Source: Methylocella silvestris
GTDB taxonomy: Bacteria; Pseudomonadota; Alphaproteobacteria; Rhizobiales; Beijerinckiaceae
Length of the DNA: 64,000 nt
Direction: 5' to 3'
Assembly: GCF_002891535.1 (NCBI RefSeq)
Contig: NZ_PDZR01000001.1
Coordinates: 124,001-188,000 of the forward strand
This document shows, piece by piece, positions 28,609-38,067 of the stretch (its first letter is position 1; each line of letters opens with the position of its first letter). Both the position numbers and the translations under genes were made by a program. The notes beneath the pieces were generated by a model. It saw only the letters and a list, made by a program, of their open reading frames with translations. It made no database searches and had not been told where the DNA came from.

Positions 28609-28745
28609 GGCCCTGTCGCCTGTCAGCACAGCAATATGGGGAAGACGAGGCGCTTTCAAGCCTGGCGGCTTCATTGCAATGTTGCGCGCCGCCGAGGCGA
28701 CGCGCAACGTTTGATCGGTTGTTACGTCTACGTTGGCCTGCGTGG

Positions 28746-29390
28746 CTATCCGCCGGCGATGGTCAGATGGTCCAGCATCGAGTCCGGCGTCTGATGCACC
28801 ATCGGCGGCAATTGCGGACTGAGCCGCCGCGCGGCCCAGGCCTTGCGGCTGAGCCGGAACCGGTCGCAGGGATGCAATCCGCCGCGCGCCGGCAAAAGAT
28901 CGAGGCCGGAGTCGACATAGGCGAAGCCGCATTTTTCCAGAACGCGACGCGAGGCCGGATTATGGGCGCGGGCGTTGGCGCAAAGATATTCGGCTCGCGT
29001 CAGCGCGAACAGCGCCTCGATATGCGCCTGCGCCGCCTCGGGGGCATAGCCCTTGCCCCAGGAGGACGGCGAAACCAGAAAGCCAAGTTCGATCGCTCCG
29101 CTGTCAGCCAGCGTGGCGCTGGTCAGCCCGATCACCGGCCGGCCTTCGCCCTTCTGGCTGATGACGAGAACCATGGCGCGGCCATTGGCGTTGTCGGCGC
29201 GCGCCTTGAAAATGAAACGCTCGGCCTCACCAGCGGGATAGGGATGCGGAATCGCCGCCGTCATCCGGGCGGTCTCTTCAAGGCTCGCAAAAGACTTGAT
29301 CGCCGCGGCGTCGTTGGCGCGCGGCCAGCGCAGCCAAAGCCTCTTTGTCTCGAGGCGGAAGATGTCGTCGCTTGTCAGATCGGGGAACAT
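28746..29390 (-). CDS. GNAT family N-acetyltransferase (RimJ/RimL type)
   Basis: A 214-residue acetyltransferase of the RimJ/RimL class, which acetylates N-termini of ribosomal or other proteins or small amines. It begins with [18 protein letters not shown], has the acetyl-CoA site [20 protein letters not shown] and ends the domain with [16 protein letters not shown]. The ATG at 29390 is preceded by GGAG at a spacing of 6, and a hairpin lies further upstream at 29514-29557, so the longer frame to 29513 is unlikely. The gene sits between rpmA and obgE as in many Rhizobiales. Confidence 0.9.
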   Translation of the reverse strand: MFPDLTSDDIFRLETKRLWLRWPRANDAAAIKSFASLEETARMTAAIPHPYPAGEAERFIFKARADNANGRAMVLVISQKGEGRPVIGLTSATLADSGAIELGFLVSPSSWGKGYAPEAAQAHIEALFALTRAEYLCANARAHNPASRRVLEKCGFAYVDSGLDLLPARGGLHPCDRFRLSRKAWAARRLSPQLPPMVHQTPDSMLDHLTIAGG

Positions 29391-29513
29391 TTCAGCTCCG
29401 GAACGGAAAACCGGGGGGCTCTGCAAAAAGAGCGGGGTGGTCCCATCGGCCGGTCCGGACGCGTCGCTAAATCCCTTGTCTGCTCGCCGAATCTCAGAGA
29501 GTTTGTTCAACAT

Positions 29514-29557
29514 GGAAACGCGTCCGCCTGGGTCTATGGGATCAGGCGGAGGTTTCC
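29514..29557 (-). terminator. Hairpin after rpmA (possible terminator)
   Basis: Directly after the rpmA stop, outer arms ggaaac/gtttcc (29514-29519, 29552-29557) and inner arms tccgcctg/caggcgga (29523-29530, 29543-29550) make a strong stem. No U-tract follows, so it may be a processing or attenuating hairpin rather than a classic terminator. Confidence 0.5.
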
Positions 29558-29570
29558 AGAACGCTCCGCC

Positions 29571-29846
29571 TTATTCTGCTGCTTCGCTTTGCTGCTCGAT
29601 AACGACCGATACGTAAGACCGGCCTTTGTCTTTAGTAAGGAACTTGATCGTGCCGTCGGCGAGGGCGAACAGCGTATGGTCTACGCCGATTCCGACATTG
29701 GCGCCGGGATGCCATTTGGTGCCTCGTTGCCGCACGATGATATTGCCGCTGACGACGCGCTCGCCGCCGAATTTCTTCACGCCGAGACGCCGGCCGGCGG
29801 AGTCGCGGCCGTTGCGGGATGAACCGCCTGCTTTTTTATGCGCCAT
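29571..29846 (-). CDS. rpmA: 50S ribosomal protein L27
   Basis: L27 reaches towards the peptidyl transferase centre of the 50S subunit. The 91-residue protein begins [20 protein letters not shown] and has the invariant [28 protein letters not shown] and [12 protein letters not shown] segments. The ATG at 29846 is the universal start; upstream in-frame codons to 29927 are not part of the protein. It follows rplU by 155 bases. Confidence 0.98.
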   Translation of the reverse strand: MAHKKAGGSSRNGRDSAGRRLGVKKFGGERVVSGNIIVRQRGTKWHPGANVGIGVDHTLFALADGTIKFLTKDKGRSYVSVVIEQQSEAAE

Positions 29847-30001
29847 TGATCTGGCTCCAAATTGTTGCGGCGGAGGCGCTAAAGCGCACATCGCTCGCCG
29901 CGTATTGCTGGTTGGGCGGAGCCTCACGGGGTTAGGGCGGATACGACCCTAGCCGTAAAGCAAAATTTGTTCCGGCTCGCGCGGCCGGCGCCGAAAGCGC
30001 G

Positions 30002-30379
30002 TTAGGCCTCAGGGGCGCTGGCTGCAGGCGCCTCGCCCGCGGGCGATCCCGTCCCGGCCGACGCGCCGCCGGCCCCGAGCGAGGTGATGCGCACGAGGGT
30101 CAGATCCTGCCGGTGACCGCGCTTGCGCTTCGAATTCTGGCGGCGCCGCTTCTTGAAGGAGATCACCTTCGGCCCGCGCTTCTGCTCGACGATCTCGCCG
30201 ACGACGCTGGCGCCCTCGATAAAGGGCGCGCCAAGGGTCGATTGGCCCTCGCCGCCATACATCAGGACCGTGTCAAAGCTGACGGCGTCGCCCTTTTCGC
30301 CGGGCAAGGCCATCACCGTAATGGTGTCGTCGGCGGAAACATTATACTGCTTGCCGCCGGTTTTGATGACTGCGAACAT
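30002..30379 (-). CDS. rplU: 50S ribosomal protein L21
   Basis: L21 binds 23S rRNA in the 50S subunit. The 125-residue protein starts MFAVIKTGGKQYNVSADDT and has VVGEIVEQKRGPKVISFKKRRRQNSKRKRGHRQ, diagnostic for L21. About 20 extra C-terminal residues rich in Ala, Gly, Ser and Pro extend past the normal end, as in other alphaproteobacteria. It heads the rplU-rpmA pair and has an unusually long upstream space with a strong hairpin. Confidence 0.98.
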   Translation of the reverse strand: MFAVIKTGGKQYNVSADDTITVMALPGEKGDAVSFDTVLMYGGEGQSTLGAPFIEGASVVGEIVEQKRGPKVISFKKRRRQNSKRKRGHRQDLTLVRITSLGAGGASAGTGSPAGEAPAASAPEA

Positions 30380-31124
30380 CGTTTTTCCTTGTGTTCGATC
30401 CGGCTCTTACGGGCAACCCCGCGGGCCGTCTTCTTTGCAGCTGTCGAAATCCGGTCGGGACGGGAGCCGCTTCCTGAGAAACCGCCCGCGTCCCCGCGAT
30501 TGATCGCATGACGCCGCGTAGCCCGCCGGGCCCCGCTCCGTCATGCCGTTCGCCGCGCGATTGCGTGACAACGGGACTTTTCGCCCCACGCAAACCTCTA
30601 CGTCGGGTCCTCCGCGTCGGCCAGTTGGTGAAGCAGCCAAGGCGCGAATAGAAAAAGCGCGGACGAAAGAGCGCCGCGCTGCGAAGGATCAATTACAAAA
30701 GCTGGCCGCTCTTGTCAAATCATTCGATGCCGGCGAACTAGTGCGCAACGCCCAATTTGGGCCATGTTCGGCAGGCTTTGTCGTTGGCGGGCAATATTGG
30801 CGCGCGCCGCATCATGTTTTTGGCGCAAGCGTGGACCGGGAAAGGATTGCCTTTAGATATTTAAGAGACTTGACGCTAAATGACGTCTTCTGTCTGAGGT
30901 CAACAGGCTTTTCGGTCAATCAGGCTCTGCGGCGCTTTCGGCGTCAGTCTTCGGGTCGCCGCGGTTAGGCCGCACTCTGCCAGCTTCTCCCGCCAGGTTC
31001 CGGTTTCCCAAGTGCCCCTTTCGGCTGCAATCATCGCCAAACGACCTTCAGCGCGGTTCTCCCCGAGCGCCGCGCGGCGGCGGCCAGGAAACGACCAAGA
31101 ATTCGATCAGGGCCAGAAAATCGC
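30380..31124. other. Long intergenic region upstream of rplU and the M23 peptidase gene
   Basis: A 745-base space between divergent rplU and the M23 peptidase gene. An open plus-strand frame (30543-30968, 141 codons) has no recognisable domain and no clear ribosome-binding site, so I do not call it a gene. No tRNA fold was recognised. Both promoters and a probable rplU leader are expected here. Confidence 0.6.
30506..30546 (-). promoter_or_regulatory. Hairpin in the rplU leader region
   Basis: Arms gcatgacg (30506-30513) and cgtcatgc (30539-30546) pair perfectly, with additional GC pairing inside (gcccg/cgggc). It lies about 130-170 bases upstream of the rplU start on the transcribed strand. 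A leader-based autoregulatory structure is possible, but a fortuitous palindrome or repeat cannot be excluded. Confidence 0.4.
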
Positions 31125-33122
31125 ATGACCATGGATGCGCCTTTGCGCAGTCATCAGTTTGTCCCGGGGCTCTGGCTCGGTCGCTTTCAGGGCGGCGTCG
31201 ATCTCGGGCATGAGCCCGCAATCGAGGCGGACGGCAAGCGTCATTCGTCCTTCGACCGGCGGCGCATTTCGTTCCGATGGTTGTCCGGCACGGTTTTGAC
31301 GGGCGTCTCAGGCGGCGCGCTGATCGGCGCTGCGATCTTTGCGTCGCTCGGGAATCACGCCTTTATCGCCGAGCCGCCCTCGCTTGCGCCGCGCAAGGAA
31401 ATCAATGTCGATTTCGGCGTGAACCAGCACAAGGCGGACCGCCTCGTCAAAGCGGTCGACATCGTCGCGGCCAAGCAGAGCTTTCGCGCGCCGACGACGA
31501 TCAAGGTCGGCGACAAAGAGGTGATGAAGACCCACACCTTTACCCGCGTCGAGACCACGTTGCTGACGAGCAGCAGCGGTCTGGCTGACGTGCCAGCGTT
31601 CAACCCCTTGAAAATTCTCGCAGACGCGCGCAATCCGATCGATGTCGCGCCGGAGCCGGTGCAGGATGACGCGGAAGTCTCCTGGACGATGCGCGACGTG
31701 CCGGTCGAAAATCTCGCGGCGACCGGCCTCAGCGACGAAGAGGTTCGCGCCCAGGTCGCCGAACATGTGAAGAACAGCGCGACGGCGGGATCACGGCAGA
31801 TCGCCCTGCCGCCGCAGTTGCTTTTGATGCGCACCGCGCGCGCCAATCTGCCCGGCATGCTCGCCTATGCAAATCCCGCCGAGCAAATCAAGACGACGCC
31901 CTTTTCGGCGATCGAAGTGCGGATGGTGCCCGAAAACGTGACCAACGTCGCCCGCGCGCCGCAGCCGGCAAAGCCGGCGCAGACGGAGGAGCGGCTCGTT
32001 GTGGTGCGCCACGGCGAGACGCTCGACGACGTTTTGCGCGCGGCAGGGCTGAGCAGGGACAAAGCCGCTTCGGTGATTGCCGCATTCAAGCTGAAGTCCG
32101 GCGAATCGGCGGCTCCCGAGGGACGCCGCGTCAAATTGTTGTTCGCCGATCTCGACGGCGCCGAGGAGAAGACGACGCTCGCGCGGCTTTCGGTCTACCA
32201 GGAGGAGAGCCTCGAGAGCGCCGTCGCCATCAACGATCGCGGCGACTATGTGCGCGTGACGGCGCCCGCGCGTCCGGCGAAGCGTCAGGCCGACGACAAC
32301 GACGACGAGGACGGCCTGCGGCTTTATGATTCGCTTTATGAAACGGCGTTGAAACAGGAAATCCCGCGTCCGATCATCGATGATCTCGTGCGTGTCTTCG
32401 CCAATGACGTCGACTTCCAGCGCTCGGTTAGCGGCGGCGATTCGTTCGAGGCCTTCTACGACGAAAGCGACGAGGGCGAAGCGCGCAATCAGCTCCTCTA
32501 CGCGACGATCACGGCGCGCGGCGAGACCTACCGCTATTACCGGTTTCAGACGCCGGACGACGGCGTCGTCGATTTCTACGATCAGGACGGAAGATCGACG
32601 CGAAAATTCCTCGTGCGCACGCCGATCCTCAACGCCAAATTCACCTCAGGATTCGGGTCGCGATTCCATCCGATCCTCGGTTACACGCGTCCGCACACGG
32701 GCGTTGATTGGGCCGCCCCGATCGGAACGCCGATCGTCGCCGCCGGCAATGGCGTGATCGTCAAGGCGGGATGGGATTCAGGCTATGGACGGCGCGTCGA
32801 GATCGAACACGCCAATGGCTATGTCACGACCTATAACCACATGTCGGGCTTCGCGCGCGGGGCGGGCGAGGGCGCGCGCGTCAAGCAAGGCCAGGTCATC
32901 GGCTATCTCGGCCAGACCGGCCTCGCGACCGGGCCGCACCTCCATTACGAGGTGCTGGTCAACGGCCATTTCGTCGATCCGATGAAGGTGAAACTGTCGC
33001 GCACGCGCGAATTCGACGGGCGCATGCTGGCCACTTTCAAGCGCGAACGCGACCGTATCGACGGTCTGCTCGCCGAGGCGCCGGCGGCAGAGCGCGTCGT
33101 CGCCGAACAGCGCGCGAAATAG
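31125..33122 (+). CDS. M23 family metallopeptidase (envelope peptidoglycan hydrolase)
   Basis: A 665-residue envelope protein. A short cytoplasmic N-terminus is followed by one membrane helix near residues 52-78 (GTVLTGVSGGALIGAAIFASLG), a long poorly conserved middle part containing a LysM/opacity-type segment (RLVVVRHGETLDDVLRAAGLS) and a C-terminal M23 (LytM) domain at about residues 506-626. The zinc ligands are visible in RPHTGVDWAAP (HxxxD) and GPHLHYE (HxH), with the glycine-rich GFGSRFHPILGYT before them, so it should be catalytically active. These proteins cut peptidoglycan peptide crosslinks or regulate other hydrolases. It stands alone on the plus strand. Confidence 0.92.
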   Translation: MTMDAPLRSHQFVPGLWLGRFQGGVDLGHEPAIEADGKRHSSFDRRRISFRWLSGTVLTGVSGGALIGAAIFASLGNHAFIAEPPSLAPRKEINVDFGVNQHKADRLVKAVDIVAAKQSFRAPTTIKVGDKEVMKTHTFTRVETTLLTSSSGLADVPAFNPLKILADARNPIDVAPEPVQDDAEVSWTMRDVPVENLAATGLSDEEVRAQVAEHVKNSATAGSRQIALPPQLLLMRTARANLPGMLAYANPAEQIKTTPFSAIEVRMVPENVTNVARAPQPAKPAQTEERLVVVRHGETLDDVLRAAGLSRDKAASVIAAFKLKSGESAAPEGRRVKLLFADLDGAEEKTTLARLSVYQEESLESAVAINDRGDYVRVTAPARPAKRQADDNDDEDGLRLYDSLYETALKQEIPRPIIDDLVRVFANDVDFQRSVSGGDSFEAFYDESDEGEARNQLLYATITARGETYRYYRFQTPDDGVVDFYDQDGRSTRKFLVRTPILNAKFTSGFGSRFHPILGYTRPHTGVDWAAPIGTPIVAAGNGVIVKAGWDSGYGRRVEIEHANGYVTTYNHMSGFARGAGEGARVKQGQVIGYLGQTGLATGPHLHYEVLVNGHFVDPMKVKLSRTREFDGRMLATFKRERDRIDGLLAEAPAAERVVAEQRAK

Positions 33123-33156
33123 GGTGTGCGGCGCGCGTTGGCGCGCTCGCAGAAAC

Positions 33157-33864
33157 CTATTTTACAAGGTCGGAGACAACGACCGACTTGTCGGATCCGA
33201 CAAGTTTCATCCGCACCAGCTCGTCGCCGTCGAACCAGAGGTCGCGGTCGAAATCCTCGGGCGGCTTGGCTGACAGCTGAAAATGCTGCGTCTTGCGCGC
33301 GACGCCGCCGATCGTCAGCGTTTCTTCGCCGAGGTCCTTGACCTTTACCGTATATCTTTTGCCGTCGGCGGGATCGAACAGCTCGGTCCGAGTGACAAGA
33401 TCCCGGCTCCAAAGGCTCGCGGGCGCGATCGACTTCGGCTCCTCCGATGATTTGCCGTCGACGATGAGCGTGATCTTGTCCGGCGTCGCAGACGGGGCAA
33501 TTTCGATCGTGTGCTTCGTCCCATTGTCGTCGGTCTGCGATTTGAAGCCGGTGAGCTGACCGGCTTTCCAGGTTTCGCTGCAGGCGTGCTCGTAGCGATA
33601 GGCTTCGATATACATGACCTTGACCGAAATATTGGTCTTGTTCTTGGCTGTTGTCGTATCGCCCTTGCGCTCGATGTCAATTACATTCGAGCCGATCTTG
33701 TCGCCCTTGCGGACGATATCGAAGGTCTGCTGCGATTTCGCCGCGGGTTTAGACGCAGGCGCATGCGGGGCGGCTTCGCCCTTTGGCGCCGCTGGATCGG
33801 CGCGACCGGGGGTCACAGCGACCAATGCGGTCGTCAAAGCAAGCATAACGCCAAGTATTTTCAT
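33157..33864 (-). CDS. Periplasmic DUF3108/DUF6134-like protein
   Basis: A 235-residue exported protein with a signal peptide (MKILGVMLALTTALVAVTPGRAD), a short Ala/Pro/Lys-rich linker and a beta-rich domain containing QQTFDIVRKGDKIGSNVIDIERKGD, VMYIEAYRYEHACSETWKAGQL and FDRDLWFDGDELVRMKLVGSD. The repeated pattern of residues reporting an ester-like or lipocalin-like barrel with a C-terminal DELVRMK segment resembles DUF3108/DUF6134 proteins of Rhizobiales. Function is unknown. It is convergent with the M23 peptidase gene, 34 bases away. Confidence 0.8.
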   Translation of the reverse strand: MKILGVMLALTTALVAVTPGRADPAAPKGEAAPHAPASKPAAKSQQTFDIVRKGDKIGSNVIDIERKGDTTTAKNKTNISVKVMYIEAYRYEHACSETWKAGQLTGFKSQTDDNGTKHTIEIAPSATPDKITLIVDGKSSEEPKSIAPASLWSRDLVTRTELFDPADGKRYTVKVKDLGEETLTIGGVARKTQHFQLSAKPPEDFDRDLWFDGDELVRMKLVGSDKSVVVSDLVK

Positions 33865-34012
33865 GTCAGCACCCGTAAATTGCGGTCGAAATCGTCTAAG
33901 TTACAAAAGCGTCGGATTTTAGTCGCGCGCCAGCTCGGCAGCGTCACAGGCGGGTTGAGGAAAAGCGGGGCCGCCTTCCACTCCAAACGCTTAGGGCGAT
34001 CCCACACGCGAC

Positions 34013-34045
34013 TTTGGACTGATTCGATCCAAAACCATCGTGATC
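34013..34045. repeat. Palindromic intergenic repeat, copy 3 (degraded)
   Basis: The core tttgga (34013-34018) and tccaaa (34028-34033) followed by ccatcgtgatc resembles the elements at 4392-4439 and 12166-12214. It lies between the GluQ-RS gene and the DUF3108-like gene. Confidence 0.5.
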
Positions 34046-34136
34046 TACTGTCGGCGCGCGCTCAGCTATTCCCATTCGCTCGATCGCGTCAACATCGCGT
34101 CGGGTTAATCTTGCTTCATCTTCGCCATTGAAATCA

Positions 34137-35024
34137 TCAGCCGGCGGTCGCCTCGATTTTCAGGGATTCGCGCGCCGCTTGCGGCGACAGACCTTCCTGA
34201 CGCAGCGCCCGCAGCGATTTGGCGCGCAGGCTTTTCGACAGTTTCTGCCCGGACGCGTCTCGAAGCAGGCGGTGATGCCGATAGGTTGGCGCCGGCAGAT
34301 CGAGCAGCGTCTGCAACAGGCGGTGCAGATGCGTCGCCATGAACAAATCCTCGCCGCGGACGACGTCGGTCACGCCCTGCAGCGCGTCGTCGGTTACAAC
34401 GGCGATATGGTAGCTCGTTTTAATGTCGCGGCGCGCGATGATTGCGTCGCCCCAGATCGCGGGCGTCGCCTGGCGGCGCGAGGCGCCCATGCCTTGGGGA
34501 GAGCGCTCGAGCCAATCGAGCTGAAACCCGACATGGGCCAGCGCCGCCGCCATATCGATGCGCGTCGCCGCGGAGCGTCCGCTCGCCAATCGCCTGGCGC
34601 GCTCGGCTGGCGAGAGATGCTTGCAAAGGCCGGGATAGAGCGGCGATCCGTCGGGATCGCGCGGCCAATCCGGCTTGCTGGCGACGGCGGCCATGATCTC
34701 GCCGCGCGAACAAAAACAGGGATAGGCCGCTCCGAGCGCGCGAAGCCGCTCGAGCGCATTGGCGTAATCGGCGAAATGTTCTGACTGACGCCGCGCCGGA
34801 AGCTCCCAGCTCAAACCGAGCCAGTGAAGATCGTCATAGATCGCCTGCTCAAATTCCGCGCGGCACCGTTCCGCGTCGATATTCTCGATGCGCAACAACA
34901 TGCGGCCGCCGGTCGCTTGGGCCAGCTCGAAATTCAGCGCCGCCGAATAGGCATGGCCAAGATGAAGCAAACCGTTCGAGGAAGGCGCGAAGCGGAAGGT
35001 CTGGTTCGAGAAGCTCCGCGTCAT
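34137..35024 (-). CDS. gluQ: Glutamyl-Q tRNA(Asp) synthetase
   Basis: GluQ-RS is a truncated glutamyl-tRNA synthetase paralogue that attaches glutamate to the queuosine at the wobble position of tRNA(Asp). The 295-residue protein has only the catalytic core: FRFAPSSNGLLHLGHAYSA with the HIGH-type motif, ENIDAERCRAEFEQAIYDDLHWLGL, a zinc-site region with CFCSRGEI and YPGLCKH, DVVRGEDLFMATHLHRLLQTLL and the KLSKS motif in ASGQKLSKSLRA. There is no anticodon-binding domain, which fits GluQ-RS rather than GltX. Confidence 0.92.
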   Translation of the reverse strand: MTRSFSNQTFRFAPSSNGLLHLGHAYSAALNFELAQATGGRMLLRIENIDAERCRAEFEQAIYDDLHWLGLSWELPARRQSEHFADYANALERLRALGAAYPCFCSRGEIMAAVASKPDWPRDPDGSPLYPGLCKHLSPAERARRLASGRSAATRIDMAAALAHVGFQLDWLERSPQGMGASRRQATPAIWGDAIIARRDIKTSYHIAVVTDDALQGVTDVVRGEDLFMATHLHRLLQTLLDLPAPTYRHHRLLRDASGQKLSKSLRAKSLRALRQEGLSPQAARESLKIEATAG

Positions 35025-35190
35025 GTTTTCAGAAGTCCGAGGGGACGGTCGCCTCGCGGCGCTCCGATCATGGCTCGAAGATCGCGGTTTTCATGTCGCT
35101 ACTACAAGCATAAAATCCTTCGGCGGGTCAAAAAGGCGTGAAAAAGCGGCCGGTCCGGCTGGCTTCGGCGGGCGGCCGCCTTGATTGAGA

Positions 35191-37272
35191 TCAGTAGCGC
35201 ACCTTCACATATTCGCCGGGCGCGTCGCAGAGCGGTTTCAGCGCGCCGTCGCCGGGAATGCGCGCCGGCACGCGCGCGGGCGCTTGCGCCGTGACCCACT
35301 GGACCCAATCCGGCCACCAGCTGCCGGGATGCTCGGTCGCCTTCGCCACCCAGTCGTCGAAAGACCCTGAGGGCGGCTCGCCAAGCCAATATTGATATTT
35401 GGGCTTTGCGACCGAATTGATGACGCCGGCGATATGTCCGGACCCGGCGAGCACATAGCGGACCTCGCCGCCGAACAGCTGCGCGCCGATGAAGACGGAG
35501 CGCGCCGGCGCGATATGATCCTCGCGCGTGGCAAGGTGATAAATCGGGATAGTCACCTTGTGCAGATCGAGCGGCTTGCCGCCAAACGAGGAGAGGCCGC
35601 GCGCAAATTTATTCTCGAGGTAGCAATCGCGCAGATAGGCCATGTGATTGGCCGCCGTCATCCGCGTCGCGTCGGAGTTCCAGGCGAGCAGGTCAAAGGC
35701 GAGCGGCGCCTTGCCTTTCATGTAATTGTTGATGACGAAGGACCAGATCAGATCCTCGGGCCGCAGCATGTTGAAGGAATTTGCCATCGAGGCCGCTTCG
35801 AGATAGCCGGGCCCGGCCATTTTCTCCTCGAGATCGCGCAGCTGCTCTTCGTCGACGAAGAGTTTCAGATCGCCGGCATGGCTGAAATCGGTCTGCGTCG
35901 TGAAGAAGGAGGCGCTGTCGATCCTTTTGTCGCCGGTTTCGGCCATATAGGCGAGCGTCATGGCGAGCAGCGTCCCGCCGATGCAATAGCCGATGGGGGT
36001 CACGGTGGTCTCGCCGGTCGCCTTCTCGATGGCGTCAAGCGCGGCGAAAATGCCCTCGCGCATATAATTTTCGAACCCCTTGTCGCGATGGCGCGCATCG
36101 GGATTGACCCAGGAGATGATGAAGACGGTCAGCCCCTGCGACGCGGCATAGCGCACGAAGCTTTTGTCGGCGGTAAGATCGAGGATGTAGAATTTGTTGA
36201 TCCAGGGCGGCACGATCAGCAGCGGCCGTTTGTAGACGGTCTCGGTCGTCGGCGCATATTGAATGAGTTCAATGAGTTCGTTGCGGAAAATGACTTTTCC
36301 CGGCGTCGTCGCGAGATTGACGCCGACCTCGAATTTCGACGCGTCGTAGCGGGTGATTTTCAGGCGGCCGTTGCCGGCCTCAAGGTCGCGCGCAAGCATG
36401 GAAGCGCCGCGCACGAGGTTTTCGCCGCTCGATTGCCAGGTTTCCTTCAACACCTCCGGATTGGTCGCGAGAAAATTCGACGGCGACAAGGCGCTGGACA
36501 GCTGCCGGAAATAGAATTTGGCTTTCTCGCGCGTACGCGGATCAAGCTCCTCGGAGCGTTCGATCAGGCCGTTCGCCCAATTGACGCTGATCGCATGCGC
36601 CTGCCTCAGAAAATCGAAGAACGGGCTTTCTCGCCATTCCGGAGCGGCGAACCGCTTGTCGGAGGGGTCATAGGGGACGAGCGGATCGCCGGATTCGCCG
36701 GAGAGCCGGCGCACCGTGTTCGACATGAGGCCGAGAAAGCTCATCATCAGCGCGGTCTGCGCCTCGGCGGTCTTTTTAGGGTCGCTCAGCCAGAGTTCGG
36801 TCACCTTGCTGATCGAGCGGACTGCATTCGAGAGTTCGGTCGAGAGTTCGCTCTTGATTTCGCCCTTCGCCGGCGGCTTCAGGCTGGCCGCAAGCGCCTT
36901 ACCTCCCTGTTCGAAGAGCCGCGCGATATTATAGGCCATTCGCTCGAAATCGGGTTTTGGCGCGGCGCTCGCCGCTCCGCTCGGACCCGCGAGATTCGCA
37001 AGGATCGGCGACAGCGCCGCAAACGCCGGGGGCACGGCCGGAAAGCCAACCGGGAAGCCGGGTTGCGCCGGCGGCGCGGCGGCCGGAGCGGCGCTCGCCT
37101 CCGCGCCTTTCGCCTCCGCGCCATTGCCGGGCGCGGCCTGCGCAGCGGGGGTTTTGGCGCGCCGCTTCTCTTGCGCCGACGCCTGGGCGAGCGCCCGCTT
37201 CTTGCGCGCTGCGATCTTGGCCTTGTTGACCTGTCCGGTTTCCGGTGCGCGGCGGGGTCCTGTCGGGCTCAT
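35191..37272 (-). CDS. phaC: Class I poly(3-hydroxyalkanoate) synthase PhaC
   Basis: PhaC polymerises (R)-3-hydroxyacyl-CoA into PHA storage granules. The 693-residue protein has the PhaC N-terminal region (SPSNFLATNPEVLKETWQSSGENLVRG) and the alpha/beta hydrolase core with the lipase-like box around Cys430 in PIGYCIGGTLLA, the aspartate in LLAWNSDATRM and the histidine in LAGSGHIAGVINS. The first ~105 residues are an Ala/Pro/Lys-rich extension beyond most class I enzymes (~600 residues) and may be disordered. No phaA, phaB, phasin or phaR gene is adjacent. Confidence 0.95.
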   Translation of the reverse strand: MSPTGPRRAPETGQVNKAKIAARKKRALAQASAQEKRRAKTPAAQAAPGNGAEAKGAEASAAPAAAPPAQPGFPVGFPAVPPAFAALSPILANLAGPSGAASAAPKPDFERMAYNIARLFEQGGKALAASLKPPAKGEIKSELSTELSNAVRSISKVTELWLSDPKKTAEAQTALMMSFLGLMSNTVRRLSGESGDPLVPYDPSDKRFAAPEWRESPFFDFLRQAHAISVNWANGLIERSEELDPRTREKAKFYFRQLSSALSPSNFLATNPEVLKETWQSSGENLVRGASMLARDLEAGNGRLKITRYDASKFEVGVNLATTPGKVIFRNELIELIQYAPTTETVYKRPLLIVPPWINKFYILDLTADKSFVRYAASQGLTVFIISWVNPDARHRDKGFENYMREGIFAALDAIEKATGETTVTPIGYCIGGTLLAMTLAYMAETGDKRIDSASFFTTQTDFSHAGDLKLFVDEEQLRDLEEKMAGPGYLEAASMANSFNMLRPEDLIWSFVINNYMKGKAPLAFDLLAWNSDATRMTAANHMAYLRDCYLENKFARGLSSFGGKPLDLHKVTIPIYHLATREDHIAPARSVFIGAQLFGGEVRYVLAGSGHIAGVINSVAKPKYQYWLGEPPSGSFDDWVAKATEHPGSWWPDWVQWVTAQAPARVPARIPGDGALKPLCDAPGEYVKVRY

Positions 37273-37515
37273 GGCGTTGTCCTCTGAGGTTTCTTATTTC
37301 TTTTCAACCGCAGGCTGTTTTGGCTTGAGGCGCCTGGTGGCAAATTTATCCCGGGATAGAAGCTAAAGACGCGCCGGCCAGTGGCCGGCTCGGCCTCATC
37401 ATAATGATTTTACGCCGCCGGAAAACCATGTTGTGACGCTATTCTGCCTGGATCCTGATCGGCGCGGCGGGGCGAAGGCGCGCCTTTCCCTCTTTGAACT
37501 TCTGTTTTAACGATC

Positions 37516-38055
37516 ATGCGATCCGAACGACCGGAAAATTTTCGGAACATGCTCAAAAAAATCCAACAGCGGCGTCGAAGCGGCGTCCCGACTGGCGAGA
37601 CCCTCGATATGGCCATATGCGCGCCTCTTCTTCCGACTGATTTCGCCCCGGCGCCGCGCGCAGCGCTGGCGTTGCTCGTCGCCGCCGCCTTCAGCCTCGC
37701 CGCGCCGCCGCTCGCCGCGCAGACGGCGGATCCGACGCCCGCTCCTTCGGCAGCCCCTGCGCCCGCACCTGCGCGACAGAAGACCGCCGTCGAGAAACGC
37801 AACCCGGCCGGTTCGCCACTGGATACGCTGCTGAACACCAAGCTCTGGCCCGATGTGCCGGAAGCCAAGGACTTCGTGAAGGAAGCGCGCCCCGATCCCG
37901 ACAGCCTCAGCTATCAGCCGACCTGGGGCGCCGAGCCGACCCGGCCGAAGCCGCGCAATCCGGCCGAGCTCGACACGCTCCGGCGCGAACTCAGCGGCGC
38001 GGAGGCCAGCAACAAGGCGCGCGGCGTCATCCCGCCGGCCGGCGCGCAGCAATAG
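37516..38055 (+). CDS. Exported hypothetical protein, proline/alanine rich
   Basis: A protein of unknown function, 179 residues from the ATG at 37516 or 148 from the ATG at 37609. The second start gives a more convincing signal peptide (basic/neutral start, hydrophobic AALALLVAAAFSLAAPPLAAQ, then TADPTPAPSAAPAPAP). After a Pro/Ala linker comes a short conserved-looking part (AGSPLDTLLNTKLWPDVPEAKDFVKEARPDPDSLSYQPTWG) ending near the C-terminus. I recognise similar short exported proteins in Rhizobiales but no function. It is convergent with nth, 12 bases apart. Confidence 0.7.
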   Translation: MRSERPENFRNMLKKIQQRRRSGVPTGETLDMAICAPLLPTDFAPAPRAALALLVAAAFSLAAPPLAAQTADPTPAPSAAPAPAPARQKTAVEKRNPAGSPLDTLLNTKLWPDVPEAKDFVKEARPDPDSLSYQPTWGAEPTRPKPRNPAELDTLRRELSGAEASNKARGVIPPAGAQQ

Positions 38056-38067
38056 GCGTCTTCCATC

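Noticed and set aside
28587-29822. 411-codon plus-strand frame across the GNAT and rpmA region
   Set aside because: It runs antisense to a GNAT gene and to rpmA, both strongly supported.
30560-30640. Possible tRNA-like stretch in the rplU upstream region
   Set aside because: I could not pair an acceptor stem, anticodon arm and T-arm into a cloverleaf on either strand.
30543-30968. Possible 141-residue protein upstream of the M23 peptidase
   Set aside because: No ribosome-binding site, domain or homologous feeling; the region is more likely the rplU leader and promoters.
35392-37287. 631-codon open frame on the plus strand antisense to phaC
   Set aside because: It is exactly opposite a well-supported PHA synthase, has no recognisable domain, and its Arg/Gly/Asp-rich composition is typical of antisense frames in GC-rich DNA.
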